Part shown: in pieces, positions 42,128 through 51,326 of the stretch | Layout of the letters: every line of letters begins with the position of its first letter | Numbering within the stretch: the first letter of the stretch is position 1 | NCBI GenBank assembly: GCA_963782885.1 | Contig: CAWALL010000015.1 | Coordinates: forward strand, 186,001 to 250,000 | DNA from: DATAOG01 sp963782885 | GTDB taxonomy: Bacteria > Pseudomonadota > Alphaproteobacteria > Geminicoccales > Geminicoccaceae | Direction of reading: 5' to 3' | Length of the DNA: 64,000 bases | Position numbers and translations under genes: made by a program | Notes under the pieces: generated by a model | What the model was told of the DNA's origin: nothing | The model's input: only the letters and a program-made list of their open reading frames with translations | The model's database searches: none

Positions 42128-43116
42128 CCGTGCAGCCCCGCCCGGATGCGCGGGTCGATCCACATCAGCACCAGGTCGGACAGGAAGGTGCCGATCACGG
42201 TCAGCACGCCGAGCAGGAGCACGATCGCGCCGGCGAGGAACATGTCCTGAGCGACCAGCGCGCGCAGCAGTACCGGCCCGATCGTCGGCAGCGACAGGAC
42301 GAGCGAGACGACGATGCTGCCCGAGACCACGAACGGCAGCAGATAGCCGATCGTGCTGGCGAACGGATTGAGCGCGGCGCGCACCGGATATTTGGTGATC
42401 ACGCGCCATTCCTGGAGGCCGCGGGCGCGGGCCGTGGTGACGTAGGGGCGGCGCAGCTCATCCAAGAGATTCGCGCGCATGATCCGGATCAATTGCGCGG
42501 TGCCGGCGAGCGCCAGGATCAACGCCGGCAGCGGCAGATGCGCCATCAGATTCCAGACCTTGCCCCAGCTCCAGGGGGCGAGCGCGTAGGCCGGCGAGAA
42601 CAGGCCGCCGACGTTGGTATCGAGGAACCGGAAGCTCAGGTACATGATGATCAGCGCGAGCAGGAAGTTCGGTACCGCGAGCCCGATGAAACCCACCAGA
42701 GTGAAGATGTAGTCGGCGATCGAATACTGGCGCACCGCCGAATAGATCCCGATCGGGAGCGCGATCCCCCAGGTCAGGATGATTGCGGCGATCGAGATCA
42801 CGATCGTGAGCCACAAGCGGTCGCCGATCACCTCGGTGACCGGCCGGTTCCATTCGAGCGAGACGCCGAAGTCGCCGCGGACGACGCGCGAGACCCATTT
42901 CCAATACTGGACCCAGACCGGCCGGTCGAGGCCGTACTGCTCACGCATCGCCTCGGCTTCCTGGGCGCTGACCATCGAGCCGGAGGACGACAGCCGCGCG
43001 ATGTAGCTGTCGACGAAATCACCGGGCGGCAGCTGGATGATCGCAAAGGAAACTACCGAGATCGCGCAGATGGTGGCGATCGCGAGCAGGAGGCGGCGGA
43101 CGACGTAGGCGATCAT
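42124..43116 (-). CDS. ABC transporter permease (DppB/OppB type)
   Basis: 330 residues, six membrane helices. The start MIAYVVRRLLLAIATICAISVVSFAIIQLPPGDF is classical for DppB. The EAA loop reads LRRPYVTTARARGLQEWRVITKYPVRAALNPF. It overlaps the second permease gene by 4 bp (ATGA) and follows the binding protein gene by 45 bp. Confidence 0.92.
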   Translation of the reverse strand: MIAYVVRRLLLAIATICAISVVSFAIIQLPPGDFVDSYIARLSSSGSMVSAQEAEAMREQYGLDRPVWVQYWKWVSRVVRGDFGVSLEWNRPVTEVIGDRLWLTIVISIAAIILTWGIALPIGIYSAVRQYSIADYIFTLVGFIGLAVPNFLLALIIMYLSFRFLDTNVGGLFSPAYALAPWSWGKVWNLMAHLPLPALILALAGTAQLIRIMRANLLDELRRPYVTTARARGLQEWRVITKYPVRAALNPFASTIGYLLPFVVSGSIVVSLVLSLPTIGPVLLRALVAQDMFLAGAIVLLLGVLTVIGTFLSDLVLMWIDPRIRAGLHG

Positions 43117-43161
43117 GGCGGTGCGGCCCCCGGGCCGGACACCCGGGGGCCCCCTATGGGC

Positions 43162-45204
43162 TTACTCCTTGTAGTACCACATCTCGGGATGGGCCCCGCC
43201 GGGGGTCCGGCAGTGCTGCGCGATGCAGTTGCGGTCCGGGATATTTCCCAGTTTGTTCGAGACCAGGCGGACGCCCATCAGCGCCGGCGACTGACCGACC
43301 GTGCCGATGCCGTACTGCTGGTCGATCAGGATCTTCCAGATCTCCTTGGCGGTCTCGATCCGCTGCGGGGCCTTCTGGCTGGCGGCGCCGCGGAACAATT
43401 CGAGGATCTTCAACATGTTCGGATCCTCGGGCTTGCGGCCCTGGGCGCCGTTCGAGGCGTACCACTTGGCGAACTCGGGCCCCATGAACGCCTCGGTCGG
43501 GTCGACCGGGATCGCGTGCCGCGGGAACAAATAGAGTAGCTCGGTGCCGCCGTTGTTCCAGACCATGATCTGGTGCTGGTTGGCCTGGGTGCGGGTGAAC
43601 GCGAGCGAGCGCTCGGTGTCCTTGACGTCGGCCTGGATGCCGACCTTGCGCCACTGGTCGGCGACCATCTCGCTGATCTTGGGCCAGGGCAGGAACGCCT
43701 GCACCGCCTGGATCTCGAGCCGCAGCCGCTGGCCGTTGTCGGTGCGCAGCCGGAAGCCGTCGGCATCCTTCTTGTCCAGCCCGATCGCATCGAGCATCTG
43801 GTTGGCCTTGTCCGGGTCGTAGGTCGACCACTTCTCACGCCAGCCCTTGCCCGGAAAGTACGGCAAACTCTCGCCCGGCGCCGGCGAGCCCGGGGTCGCG
43901 ACGCCCAGCCAGAAGGTCTGGTTGAGCTGGTCGCGGTCGATCGCGAGCGACAGCGCCCGTCGAAAGTCGGTGTTGGTCAGCCACTTCGCAATCTCGGGAT
44001 CGGCGTCGTAAGTCTGGTTGAACTGATAGATCGCATCGGCGCCGTTGAACGCGAGGTCGAGGTGCACCTTGTAGTTGCCCTTCTCCTGATTATCCAGGAT
44101 CACCGGCAGCTTGCCGAGGTCGACGTGGCGCTCCTGCAGGTCGTACTCACCGGCGATCGCCCGCAGGTTCAGGACCTCGAGATCCTCGGCGAGCGTCATG
44201 ACCACGCCGTCCAGGTACGGCAATTGGTTGCCTTCGGTGTCGACCGCCCAGTAGTACGGATTGCGCTCCATCACCCAGGTCGGATTGTTGATCGGCTTGA
44301 CCGTGTGCCAGGGCCCGAGCACCGGCAGCTCTGGATTGAGTGTCCAGTCCTTCTTGAAGTGCAGATACGCGACCCAGTTGTCGTAGCCGGCAGCCTTGGC
44401 CGCAGCGTTGGCCTTGTCGACCCCGCCCGCATATTTGGGCAGATACTGCTTCAGATAATGGGTCGGGGCATAGCCGCCGTAGCTGCGCTTCTCCGACTGC
44501 CGGACCGCTTGGCCGCCGCCGATCAGGGTGTCGCCCATCATTAGCTCTTCGAACAGATAGTAGGGCACGTCGAACTCGAAGTTGACGGTCGTCTCGTCGA
44601 CCTTGACGATCCGCCCGGGCTTGCCCTGCGGCGTCATGTCGGGGATCGGGGTCGGCACGATGTCCTTGTTGTTGTAGATGTCCTCGAACCAGAAGACGAA
44701 GTCGTCGGCGGTGAACGGCGCGCCGTCCGACCATTTCAGGCCCTTGCGCAGGTAGAGCGTATACGTCTTGCCGTCCTCGCTCATCTTCCAGCCCTTGGCG
44801 AGCGAGGGCCGCGGCACGTTGCCCGTGTGGTCGACCAGGATCGGCCGGTCGGAGGCCTGGATGCGGTTGCCGTTCTCGTTGTCGCCGGGGCCGGTGAAGC
44901 CGCGGTGCCAGATGCCGCCGTACTTGCCGATCTCGTGCACCGGCTGGATGACCATCAGGTCCTCCGGCAGGCGCTGCTCGACCGGCGGCAGTTTTCCCTG
45001 CTTGACCAACTCCGCCAGCGCCGGCGCCTCGTGGAACGTCGTCGGCCACTTGGACCGGTCCTCGATGATCGTGATGCCCTCGAGCTTGCCGATCAGACCC
45101 GATTGCGCGAGCGCATCGTCCGCCCACGCCTGGGACTGAGGCAGCACGCCGATGAGCGCCGCCGCGCCGAGCAGAGCGACGGCCAGCCTTCGCGTGGTCC
45201 GCAT
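43162..45204 (-). CDS. ABC transporter substrate-binding protein (cluster 5, long form)
   Basis: 680 residues. The signal peptide is RRLAVALLGAAALIGVLPQSQAWA. The mature part has the cluster 5 pattern: GKYGGIWHRGFTGPGDN, RPSLAKGWKMSEDGKTYTL, LRKGLKWSDGAPFTADDFVFWFED, and FRRALSLAIDRDQLNQ. At 680 residues it is longer than dipeptide-binding proteins (about 530) and resembles binding proteins for opines or other larger solutes in rhizobia, so the ligand need not be a peptide. It is the first gene of the operon. Confidence 0.9.
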   Translation of the reverse strand: MRTTRRLAVALLGAAALIGVLPQSQAWADDALAQSGLIGKLEGITIIEDRSKWPTTFHEAPALAELVKQGKLPPVEQRLPEDLMVIQPVHEIGKYGGIWHRGFTGPGDNENGNRIQASDRPILVDHTGNVPRPSLAKGWKMSEDGKTYTLYLRKGLKWSDGAPFTADDFVFWFEDIYNNKDIVPTPIPDMTPQGKPGRIVKVDETTVNFEFDVPYYLFEELMMGDTLIGGGQAVRQSEKRSYGGYAPTHYLKQYLPKYAGGVDKANAAAKAAGYDNWVAYLHFKKDWTLNPELPVLGPWHTVKPINNPTWVMERNPYYWAVDTEGNQLPYLDGVVMTLAEDLEVLNLRAIAGEYDLQERHVDLGKLPVILDNQEKGNYKVHLDLAFNGADAIYQFNQTYDADPEIAKWLTNTDFRRALSLAIDRDQLNQTFWLGVATPGSPAPGESLPYFPGKGWREKWSTYDPDKANQMLDAIGLDKKDADGFRLRTDNGQRLRLEIQAVQAFLPWPKISEMVADQWRKVGIQADVKDTERSLAFTRTQANQHQIMVWNNGGTELLYLFPRHAIPVDPTEAFMGPEFAKWYASNGAQGRKPEDPNMLKILELFRGAASQKAPQRIETAKEIWKILIDQQYGIGTVGQSPALMGVRLVSNKLGNIPDRNCIAQHCRTPGGAHPEMWYYKE

Positions 45205-45219
45205 CCTTGAAACCTCCCC

Positions 45220-45315
45220 GTTTGTTCGTGGTCCATCCGATCGCCCCGAAACCAAAGGTGGTGCGATGCGATGGACAACCCCGTTCAACAAACGCGGCGA
45301 TCGTCGCTTTGTCAA
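45220..45315. promoter_or_regulatory. Inverted-repeat leader and candidate promoter of the ABC operon
   Basis: Reading towards the binding-protein gene there is TTGACA (45315-45310) and a weak -10 (TTTGTT) 17 bp on. The transcript would then contain a nested dyad: GTTTGTT (45220-45226) with AACAAAC (45287-45293), and GTCCATC (45231-45237) with GATGGAC (45270-45276). The proximal arm abuts the ribosome-binding site (GGGGAGG). It could be an operator or an RNA structure. Confidence 0.4.
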
Positions 45316-45439
45316 ATGATCCCGGCGGCCGAAGCGCCCCCCTCGGCGTACCCCGGGCGCGACCCGCTGGCGGCCGCCGCGAGGGCTGGCTATGGTCGCG
45401 GCCGAAGCGATCACGGGCAACCCAGGGGAGGCATGCGCC

Positions 45440-46198
45440 ATGGCCACAATTCGCGCCAATCGGGTCAAGCAGAAGCTCGCGGCCGGACAGACCGTGCTGT
45501 CGGTCGGCGGGATCGACAGCCCCGACCTGATCGATCTGATCGGGTCCGCGGGCGCGGACGCGATCTGGCTCGAGGGCGAGCACGGGCCGATCGACTACGG
45601 CCACATCCCCGACCTGACCCGGGCCTGCGACCTCTGGGGCATGACCTCGGTGGTCCGGGTCAACGCGCTCGCCTACGGTCCGATCTACCGGACCCTCGAT
45701 CTCGGCGCCCAGGGCATCTGCGTGCCCCACATCGACACCGGCGAGGATGCGCGCAGGTTCGTCGAGGCCGCCAAGTTCGCGCCGATCGGCAAGCGCGGCC
45801 TGTTCACCAGCCGCCAGGGCTATGGCGTGCCCGACTACCTCGAGGTCGCCAACGACCACACGCTGCTGATCGCGCTGATCGAGGACATCCGCGCGGTCGA
45901 GAACCTGGGCGAGATCCTGAAGGTCGACCACATCGACGTGTTCTTCGTGGCGCCCTCGGACCTCGCCGCCTCGATGGGCCTGATCGGCAAGCCGACGGAT
46001 CCGAAAGTCACGGCAACCGTCGAGCGCGCGCTGAAGCAGATCATGGCCGCCGGCCGAACCGCCGGGACCACGCTGGTCGGCAACCAGAACGGCGCGCACT
46101 ACGCCGCGATGGGCGTGGGCTTCCTGTCCGCCGCGGTCCAGCCCTGGCTGTTCGCCGGGATCGGCGAGCTGATGCGGGAGCTCGCCCGGTCGCGCTGA
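45440..46198 (+). CDS. HpcH/HpaI-type aldolase
   Basis: 252 residues from ATG 45440 (ribosome-binding site GGGGAGG). TIM barrel of the class II 2-keto-3-deoxy acid aldolase family: GADAIWLEGEHGPIDYGHI with the catalytic His, VRVNALAYGPIYRTLDLGAQGICVPHIDTGEDA, then IALIEDIRAVENLGEIL with the metal Glu, and DVFFVAPSDLAASMGLIG with the metal Asp. It is divergent from the ABC transporter operon, so it may degrade the imported compound to pyruvate or a related fragment. Confidence 0.88.
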   Translation: MATIRANRVKQKLAAGQTVLSVGGIDSPDLIDLIGSAGADAIWLEGEHGPIDYGHIPDLTRACDLWGMTSVVRVNALAYGPIYRTLDLGAQGICVPHIDTGEDARRFVEAAKFAPIGKRGLFTSRQGYGVPDYLEVANDHTLLIALIEDIRAVENLGEILKVDHIDVFFVAPSDLAASMGLIGKPTDPKVTATVERALKQIMAAGRTAGTTLVGNQNGAHYAAMGVGFLSAAVQPWLFAGIGELMRELARSR

Positions 46199-46222
46199 CC
46201 TCGGCGCCCGGCCCGCCGCCGG

Positions 46223-46717
46223 TCAGGCGCCGGCGTCGGGCGCTGCCGGCTGGCTGGTTGCGGCCTTCCGGGGCCGGCCGACGGGCCTGCCGGTCCGCCG
46301 TCCGCGCGCCGCCGGCTTCGGGCGTCCGAGCCCGAGCTTGAGCGCGACCTCGCGGCGCTGCTGGGCGTAGGCCGGCGCGATCATCGGATAGTCGGGCCTG
46401 AGCTCGAAGCGGGTGCGGTACTCGGCCGGCGTCAGGCCGTGTTTGACCGCGAGATGGCGCTTGAGCACCTTTTGCGCCTTGCCGCAGACCAGACAGATCA
46501 GGCGGTCGGGCTGAATCGAGCGGCGCACCGAGACCGCCGGCTCGGCCTTCGCCTCCGCCGGTGCTTCAGGTTCGCTGCCGATGCGCGCCATCTGACTGGC
46601 CACGCTGGTGATCAGCGTGGCGACGTCCGCGGGCGCGATCTTGTTGTTCGAGACGTAGGCGGACACGATTTCGGCCGTGACTTCGGCCAGCGTCGCGGGT
46701 TCGGTACTCTGGGCCAC
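46223..46717 (-). CDS. mucR: MucR/Ros-family zinc-finger transcriptional regulator
   Basis: 164 residues. The zinc finger is C75-x2-C78-x9-H88-x4-H93 (CLVCGKAQKVLKRHLAVKH), followed by GLTPAEYRTRFELRPDYPMIAPAYAQQR, the MucR core. The N-terminal helix (LAEVTAEIVSAYVSNNKIAPADVATLITSV) mediates oligomerisation. MucR proteins are global H-NS-like silencers for exopolysaccharide, motility and virulence genes. The basic, proline-rich tail (RGRRTGRPVGRPRK) looks like an AT-hook and is an addition not present in all members. Confidence 0.93.
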   Translation of the reverse strand: MAQSTEPATLAEVTAEIVSAYVSNNKIAPADVATLITSVASQMARIGSEPEAPAEAKAEPAVSVRRSIQPDRLICLVCGKAQKVLKRHLAVKHGLTPAEYRTRFELRPDYPMIAPAYAQQRREVALKLGLGRPKPAARGRRTGRPVGRPRKAATSQPAAPDAGA

Positions 46718-46978
46718 TGTAAAGTTCTCCGGATGACAGTCGACTTAGCGAGTGACTTACGCCGACCACCCGCGTTTGGCAATCGTCAATTTCGCTCCCG
46801 GTCTTGATCCGGTCGCGGCAAGCAAAACGGAGGCCCCGAACTCATCAAGTCATGACCGCGGAAAGTCTCGAGGCGAACTGCGGCGCCGGCGGCCTCGGCC
46901 AGCCCCAACCGTGACGCCGCCGGCGGCCGGAACCACGGCTTCGGCCGCCGGCGGGTGTCTCGAACACGCTGGCTGAGC

Positions 46979-47053
46979 TGGTGCCGGAGAGAGGATTCGA
47001 ACCTCCGACCTACTGATTACGAATCAGCCGCTCTACCCCTGAGCTACTCCGGC
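46979..47053 (-). tRNA. tRNA-Thr (anticodon CGT)
   Basis: A complete cloverleaf on the minus strand. The acceptor stem is GCCGGAG/CTCCGGC, the D arm AGCTC...GAGC, and the anticodon stem CTGAT/ATCAG with loop TCGTA holding the anticodon CGT. The T arm is CGGAGGTTCGAATCCTCTC and the 3' CCA is encoded. It lies alone between mucR and hemY. No integrase or partial copy of its 3' end was seen nearby. Confidence 0.96.
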
Positions 47054-47091
47054 CGGCAGAGGCTGCTAGGTACCGGGCGACCGGGGCGCCG

Positions 47092-48552
47092 TCAAGGTGC
47101 GCCGGCGCGGGCGGCCGCGGCCTCGCGGGTGTCGGGCGGGGCGTCGTGGCTGGCGACCGTGGTCACCGGGCCGCCGGTCGCGGGCGTAGGGCCGGCCTGG
47201 CCGTCGCCCGCCGGCGCGGTCGCCGGCGGGATCAGCTGCGCCTCGGCATCCTCGCGCAGCAGCGGCACGATCTTGGGCGGCGAGCCCCAGCGCAGGCTGT
47301 CGAAGCGGCCGTCCGGACCGAACGGCGACCAGCGGGCGCGAACCTCGCCGGTCGCGGGACAGAGCCACGCCGGATCGGGCGGCGCGTCGACCGCCTTGGC
47401 GAGCCAGGCGCGCGCCTTGTCGCCGTCGCCCTCGGCCTGCTCGACCTCGGCGAGCAGGCGGTAGACCGACGCGGTCGGCCCGCGCTTGCGGGCGCGCTCG
47501 AGCGCGGTGCGCGCAGCCGGCCACTGTTCGGCCGCGATCGCCTGCTCGGCGACCACCAGATCGCTCTGGATGTGGTCGGGCGCCAGCTGGTACAGGCGCT
47601 CGGCGCGCTTCAGCCGCTCGGCCGGCGGCTGGCCCGCGGCCTGCGCGAGATAGACGCGGGCGAGCGCCGGATGCGGCTCGGCCCGCCAGCCGGCCTCGAT
47701 GATCTTGCGCGCCAGGCGGGGCTGGTTGCTCTGCTCGGCGAGCTCGCTCGCCTGAACCGCGAGCGGCGCCAGGCTCGGCACCATCTTCTGCGCCTTACGC
47801 GCCAGCCGCTGCGCCTCGTAGGTGTGGCCCAGCTTGCGCTGCTCGGCCGCCTGCTGATGATGCAGAATCGCGCGCCGCCGGATCGCTGTCGACCGGTCGA
47901 TCAGCCTGTGGCGCGCCATGTCGCCGACCGTGCTTAGCGCCTCGCTCCAGAGCCCCGCCTGGGTCTGCAGATCAAACAGCGTGGTCAGCACCCAGGGCGT
48001 GCTCGGCCGGCGCAGATAGGCGCGCCGGGCGAGCCCGAGCGCGGTCTCGGCGTCACGGTCCTTGATCGCCTGGGCGAGCAGGCCGCGCAGGCCCAGGAAC
48101 TCGGTCTCCCGGTGCTCGAGCATCTGGCGGAACTTCTGCCGCGCGGCGGCCTCGTCGCCGCCCAGCTGCGCGGTCTGGGCGCTCAGCAGCAGCGTCGAGG
48201 GGGCATGGTCGAGCAGCTTCTCGGCCCGGCGGTTGTGCGCCTTGGTCGCCGCGACGTCGCCGGCGGCCGCCGCGACCAGGCCGCGGGCGAGCGCCTGATG
48301 GCCGCGATCGATGCGCCGCCGCCGCCGCCGGCGCCCGAACTCGCGTGGCGCCCGCCGCAGCAGGCGCAGCAGCTCGAACAGGATCACCACCAGGATCGCA
48401 AACAGCAGCACCGCGATCACCAGGATCGCGACCGAGGTCTCGATCTGCACGCCCTGCCAGACCAGCGAGACCTGGCCCGGATGCTCCGCGAACCAGGTCG
48501 CGACCAAGGACAGGCCGACCGCGATGATGAGAAACACAATGAGCCGGATCAT
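47092..48552 (-). CDS. hemY: HemY-family TPR membrane protein
   Basis: 486 residues. Two N-terminal membrane helices (3-23 and 40-64) carry LVATWFAEHPGQVSLVWQG between them, the hallmark of HemY_N. The rest is TPR-like repeats (residues 90-390) and a disordered tail. HemY is encoded with hemC and hemD in many Proteobacteria and affects tetrapyrrole synthesis or the assembly of its enzymes. Here the order hemC-hemD-mitofilin-like-hemY on one strand is the alphaproteobacterial standard. Confidence 0.92.
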   Translation of the reverse strand: MIRLIVFLIIAVGLSLVATWFAEHPGQVSLVWQGVQIETSVAILVIAVLLFAILVVILFELLRLLRRAPREFGRRRRRRRIDRGHQALARGLVAAAAGDVAATKAHNRRAEKLLDHAPSTLLLSAQTAQLGGDEAAARQKFRQMLEHRETEFLGLRGLLAQAIKDRDAETALGLARRAYLRRPSTPWVLTTLFDLQTQAGLWSEALSTVGDMARHRLIDRSTAIRRRAILHHQQAAEQRKLGHTYEAQRLARKAQKMVPSLAPLAVQASELAEQSNQPRLARKIIEAGWRAEPHPALARVYLAQAAGQPPAERLKRAERLYQLAPDHIQSDLVVAEQAIAAEQWPAARTALERARKRGPTASVYRLLAEVEQAEGDGDKARAWLAKAVDAPPDPAWLCPATGEVRARWSPFGPDGRFDSLRWGSPPKIVPLLREDAEAQLIPPATAPAGDGQAGPTPATGGPVTTVASHDAPPDTREAAAARAGAP

Positions 48553-48616
48553 GGAGGTCCTTGCTGCTGGGTCGCCGCCGCCGGCGCGCGGCGCCGATCG
48601 CTCAGCCGGGGCTCGC

Positions 48617-50494
48617 TCAGTTGGTGGTCTGGGTCAGCAGTTCCGTGGCGTGCGTGCGCAGCTGGGCGACCGCCTCGGTCGCCTGCAGGCGCGCCTTGGC
48701 CTTTGCCAGCCAGTCGGCGGCGGCCTCGGCGGCCGGACCCTGGAGGGCCTCGACTTCGGCGACCGCCGCGGCCAGGTCACCCTGCGCGAGATCGGCTTCC
48801 GCCCGGGCGACCCGTGCTGCGGCATCGTCGCCCTCGACCTTGGCGCCGACCGGCCGCACGGTCACCAGCCGCATCAGGTTGCCGGCCGCCTTGTCGAGCA
48901 GGCTGTCGCCCTCCGGCGCCCGCGACCGCTGCACGATCTCGCCCGCGACCGCCTCGAACGACTGCCGGAGCGCCGCGAGCGTCGGGACCCCGGAAGGCGC
49001 GCCCGGCGTAAGGTCAGCCGCCGCCTGGTGCACCACCTGGTCCTGACCGGCGAGCGCCTTCAGGCTGTCGAGCGGCGCCTCGTAAGGCTGCGATCGCGCG
49101 ATCGCGGTGTCGATCTGGGTCGTGATCAGCGCGAGCGCCGCCGCCAGCTGCCGCCGGTCGGCGGCCGACTGGGCCCGGTTCTGGAGGTCGGCGAGCCGGC
49201 TTTGCAGATCCTCGAGATCGCCGTGCGCACCCTGGAACCGCTGGTCGAGGCCTTGAATCTGGCTTGCGAGCCCCTTCAGGCGGTCCCCGGTCGCGGCGTT
49301 CTGCTGTTGCAGCTGCTGAACGTTGCTCGCCAGCTGCTGGACCTTCGAGCCCGTCTGCGCGAGGTCGTCGACGCGCGCGGCGAGCGCGTCGAGCCGGTCG
49401 GCGGGCGCGCCGGCGGCGCCGGCTTCCGCCAGGTGATTCTCGAGCGCCGTCAGACGGGACTGCAGAGCCTCGAGGGTCGCCACGTCGCCGGCCTTGGCAT
49501 CGCCGGCGCCGGCGATGTCGGTGGCGAGCCCGGCGAGCTGGTTCTCGAGCGTCGCGAGGTGGGTCCGGAGATCCTCGACGTTCTTCGCGGTGGCGTCGCC
49601 CTGGCCGCCGCTCACGTTCTTCTCGAGATTGCCCAGCCGCTTCTCGAGGGCGGCAAGCTCAGCGGTCGCCCGGCTCTGCTCGGAGCCGGTCCCGGCGACC
49701 TGCTCGAGACTTTGCACCCGGCTGCCGAGTTGCGCCAGCGCCTGATCATTGCCCTGCGCTTTCTGCACGCTGCCGTCGAGTTGCTCGACCCGGTTCTGCA
49801 ACTCCTGGACCTGCGCCTCGACGTCCGGCGGCACCAGAAAGGTCAGCGCCACCCAGGCGGCGACACCGCCGATCCAACCGGCAATCAGACCGCCGATCAG
49901 ACCGTTCCGGAAGGCGCGCCGCGCGCCGCCCGGCGGCGGCGCACCGGCGGGGGGGCGGGTTCTGCCGGCCAACTCGACGCCCGGTCGCGGTCGGGCGCCG
50001 GGGGGGCCCGGCATCGCAGGCGCACTCCCCCCCGGAGGCGCCGCCTGCGCGCTGGCGGGCCCGGGCTTGCCGGCCGCGCTCGCGGGCGTGCCCGCCCCGG
50101 GCGCGGCGCTCGGCCCGCCGGCTGAGCCCGGCCTGGCTGCGGCACTCTCGTGCGCGCCCACGCCAAGCGGTGTGTCCGGCTTACCGACCGGGCCTGGCTT
50201 GCCCGGGGCTCCCCCTGGTTCGCCGGTGTCGCGAGGTGCGGCCGGGTCTGGCCTGCCTGCCGTGCTCTCGGGCGGGCTCGCCCCCGGCGGTCCGCCCGGC
50301 CCAGCGGAGGGTGCCCCCGGGTGGGAGGAGGGCTCGGGCCCGCCGGCGCCCGACGGCCGGACGCTGCCGCCGGCAGACGCCGCCGACGTGGCGTCGCTGC
50401 GGTCGCCGGGATCGCCGTCACCCGGCGGCCTCGGGCGCGCCGGGGGCGTCGCCTCGGGCTGGCTGCCAGGCCGTCTGCCTCTGTTGCGCGCCAT
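48617..50494 (-). CDS. Mitofilin-like inner-membrane protein (COG4223)
   Basis: 625 residues from ATG 50494. A long disordered N-terminus rich in Pro, Gly and Ala (residues 1-195) leads to one membrane helix (GLIGGLIAGWIGGVAAWVALTFLV). A periplasmic coiled-coil region (about 225-440, many LxxLxxQ heptads) follows, and then a C-terminal helical domain with LALITTQIDTAIARSQPYEAPLDSLKAL, the conserved mitofilin-type end. Alphaproteobacterial homologues lie beside hemC/hemD and shape intracytoplasmic membranes and outer-membrane contacts. The low-complexity N-terminus is longer than usual. Confidence 0.88.
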   Translation of the reverse strand: MARNRGRRPGSQPEATPPARPRPPGDGDPGDRSDATSAASAGGSVRPSGAGGPEPSSHPGAPSAGPGGPPGASPPESTAGRPDPAAPRDTGEPGGAPGKPGPVGKPDTPLGVGAHESAAARPGSAGGPSAAPGAGTPASAAGKPGPASAQAAPPGGSAPAMPGPPGARPRPGVELAGRTRPPAGAPPPGGARRAFRNGLIGGLIAGWIGGVAAWVALTFLVPPDVEAQVQELQNRVEQLDGSVQKAQGNDQALAQLGSRVQSLEQVAGTGSEQSRATAELAALEKRLGNLEKNVSGGQGDATAKNVEDLRTHLATLENQLAGLATDIAGAGDAKAGDVATLEALQSRLTALENHLAEAGAAGAPADRLDALAARVDDLAQTGSKVQQLASNVQQLQQQNAATGDRLKGLASQIQGLDQRFQGAHGDLEDLQSRLADLQNRAQSAADRRQLAAALALITTQIDTAIARSQPYEAPLDSLKALAGQDQVVHQAAADLTPGAPSGVPTLAALRQSFEAVAGEIVQRSRAPEGDSLLDKAAGNLMRLVTVRPVGAKVEGDDAAARVARAEADLAQGDLAAAVAEVEALQGPAAEAAADWLAKAKARLQATEAVAQLRTHATELLTQTTN

Positions 50495-50582
50495 GGGGGA
50501 CCTCTCGCCGCGACTCAAGGATGATGATGTCGGCCCGTGCTGCGCTACCGGCTGCGCTGCCGACCGGCGACCCCGGGCACGC

Positions 50583-51296
50583 CTAGCACCTTCGCTCGCA
50601 GCCTTCAAGCTGCCCCAGGATCATCTCAACGGTAGGTTGGACAGCGACCCTCAGCCTCGCCCAGTTGAGGCGACCGCACGGCGCCGCCACCGCAGCGCTC
50701 AGGCAGATCGCCTCGGTCCTGCCGAAACGATCGGCCAGACCGTGCCGGGTGATCAGGTCGACGAAGATCGTCGCGCTGCGCGTCGAGAACAGCAGCACGG
50801 CGTCGACCGCCCGACGGCGGATCGCTTCGATCACGGGTGCCGGCAGGCTGCTCGCCGCGACCGCCCGGTAGACCGCCTCGCGCCGCAATGCGAAGCCCGC
50901 CGCCGCGAGCGCCTCGGCGAGCCCGGGGCGGACCTCGGTGCCGGCGAGATGCAGGAGCGGTCCGGCTTCCGGCCGGCACTGCCCGATGATCAGCTGCGCC
51001 AGCCCCGCGGCGTCGCCCGCGGCAGCGCGCACGTCGCCGCAGCCGGCCGCGCGCGCGGCCCGGGCGGTCGTGTCGCCGACCACGAACACCGGCCGGCCGG
51101 GATCGGTTCCGGCGAGCGCCGGGACGGCGTTGGCGCTGGTCAGCACGAGCGCCTGCACGCCGCTGAAGTCCGGGTCTGCCTGGCGGATCGGCTCGATCGT
51201 CAAAACGGGCGCGATCAGCACCCCGTGGCCGCGGGCCTCGAGGGCCTGCGCGAGCGCCTCGGCATCAGCCCGTGGCCGGGTGATCAGAACCTGCAC
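50583..51296 (-). CDS. hemD: Uroporphyrinogen-III synthase
   Basis: 237 residues from GTG 51296. The family is poorly conserved, but the pattern is clear: VLITRPRADAEALAQALEARGH, PVLTIEPI, ALVLTSANAVPAL, PVFVVGDTTARAARAAG, LLHLAGTEVRPGLAEAL, VYRAV and VLLFSTRSATIF. It closes the linear tetrapyrrole made by HemC with inversion of ring D. It follows hemC by 30 bp and precedes the mitofilin-like gene. Confidence 0.9.
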   Translation of the reverse strand: MQVLITRPRADAEALAQALEARGHGVLIAPVLTIEPIRQADPDFSGVQALVLTSANAVPALAGTDPGRPVFVVGDTTARAARAAGCGDVRAAAGDAAGLAQLIIGQCRPEAGPLLHLAGTEVRPGLAEALAAAGFALRREAVYRAVAASSLPAPVIEAIRRRAVDAVLLFSTRSATIFVDLITRHGLADRFGRTEAICLSAAVAAPCGRLNWARLRVAVQPTVEMILGQLEGCERRC

Positions 51297-51326
51297 GCGC
51301 TGGGCTCCGCCACGGGCCGCCGCGGC

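Noticed and set aside
46979..47053. The tRNA-Thr gene as an integration site for a mobile element.
   Set aside because: No integrase, no repeated tRNA 3' end and normal core genes on both sides.
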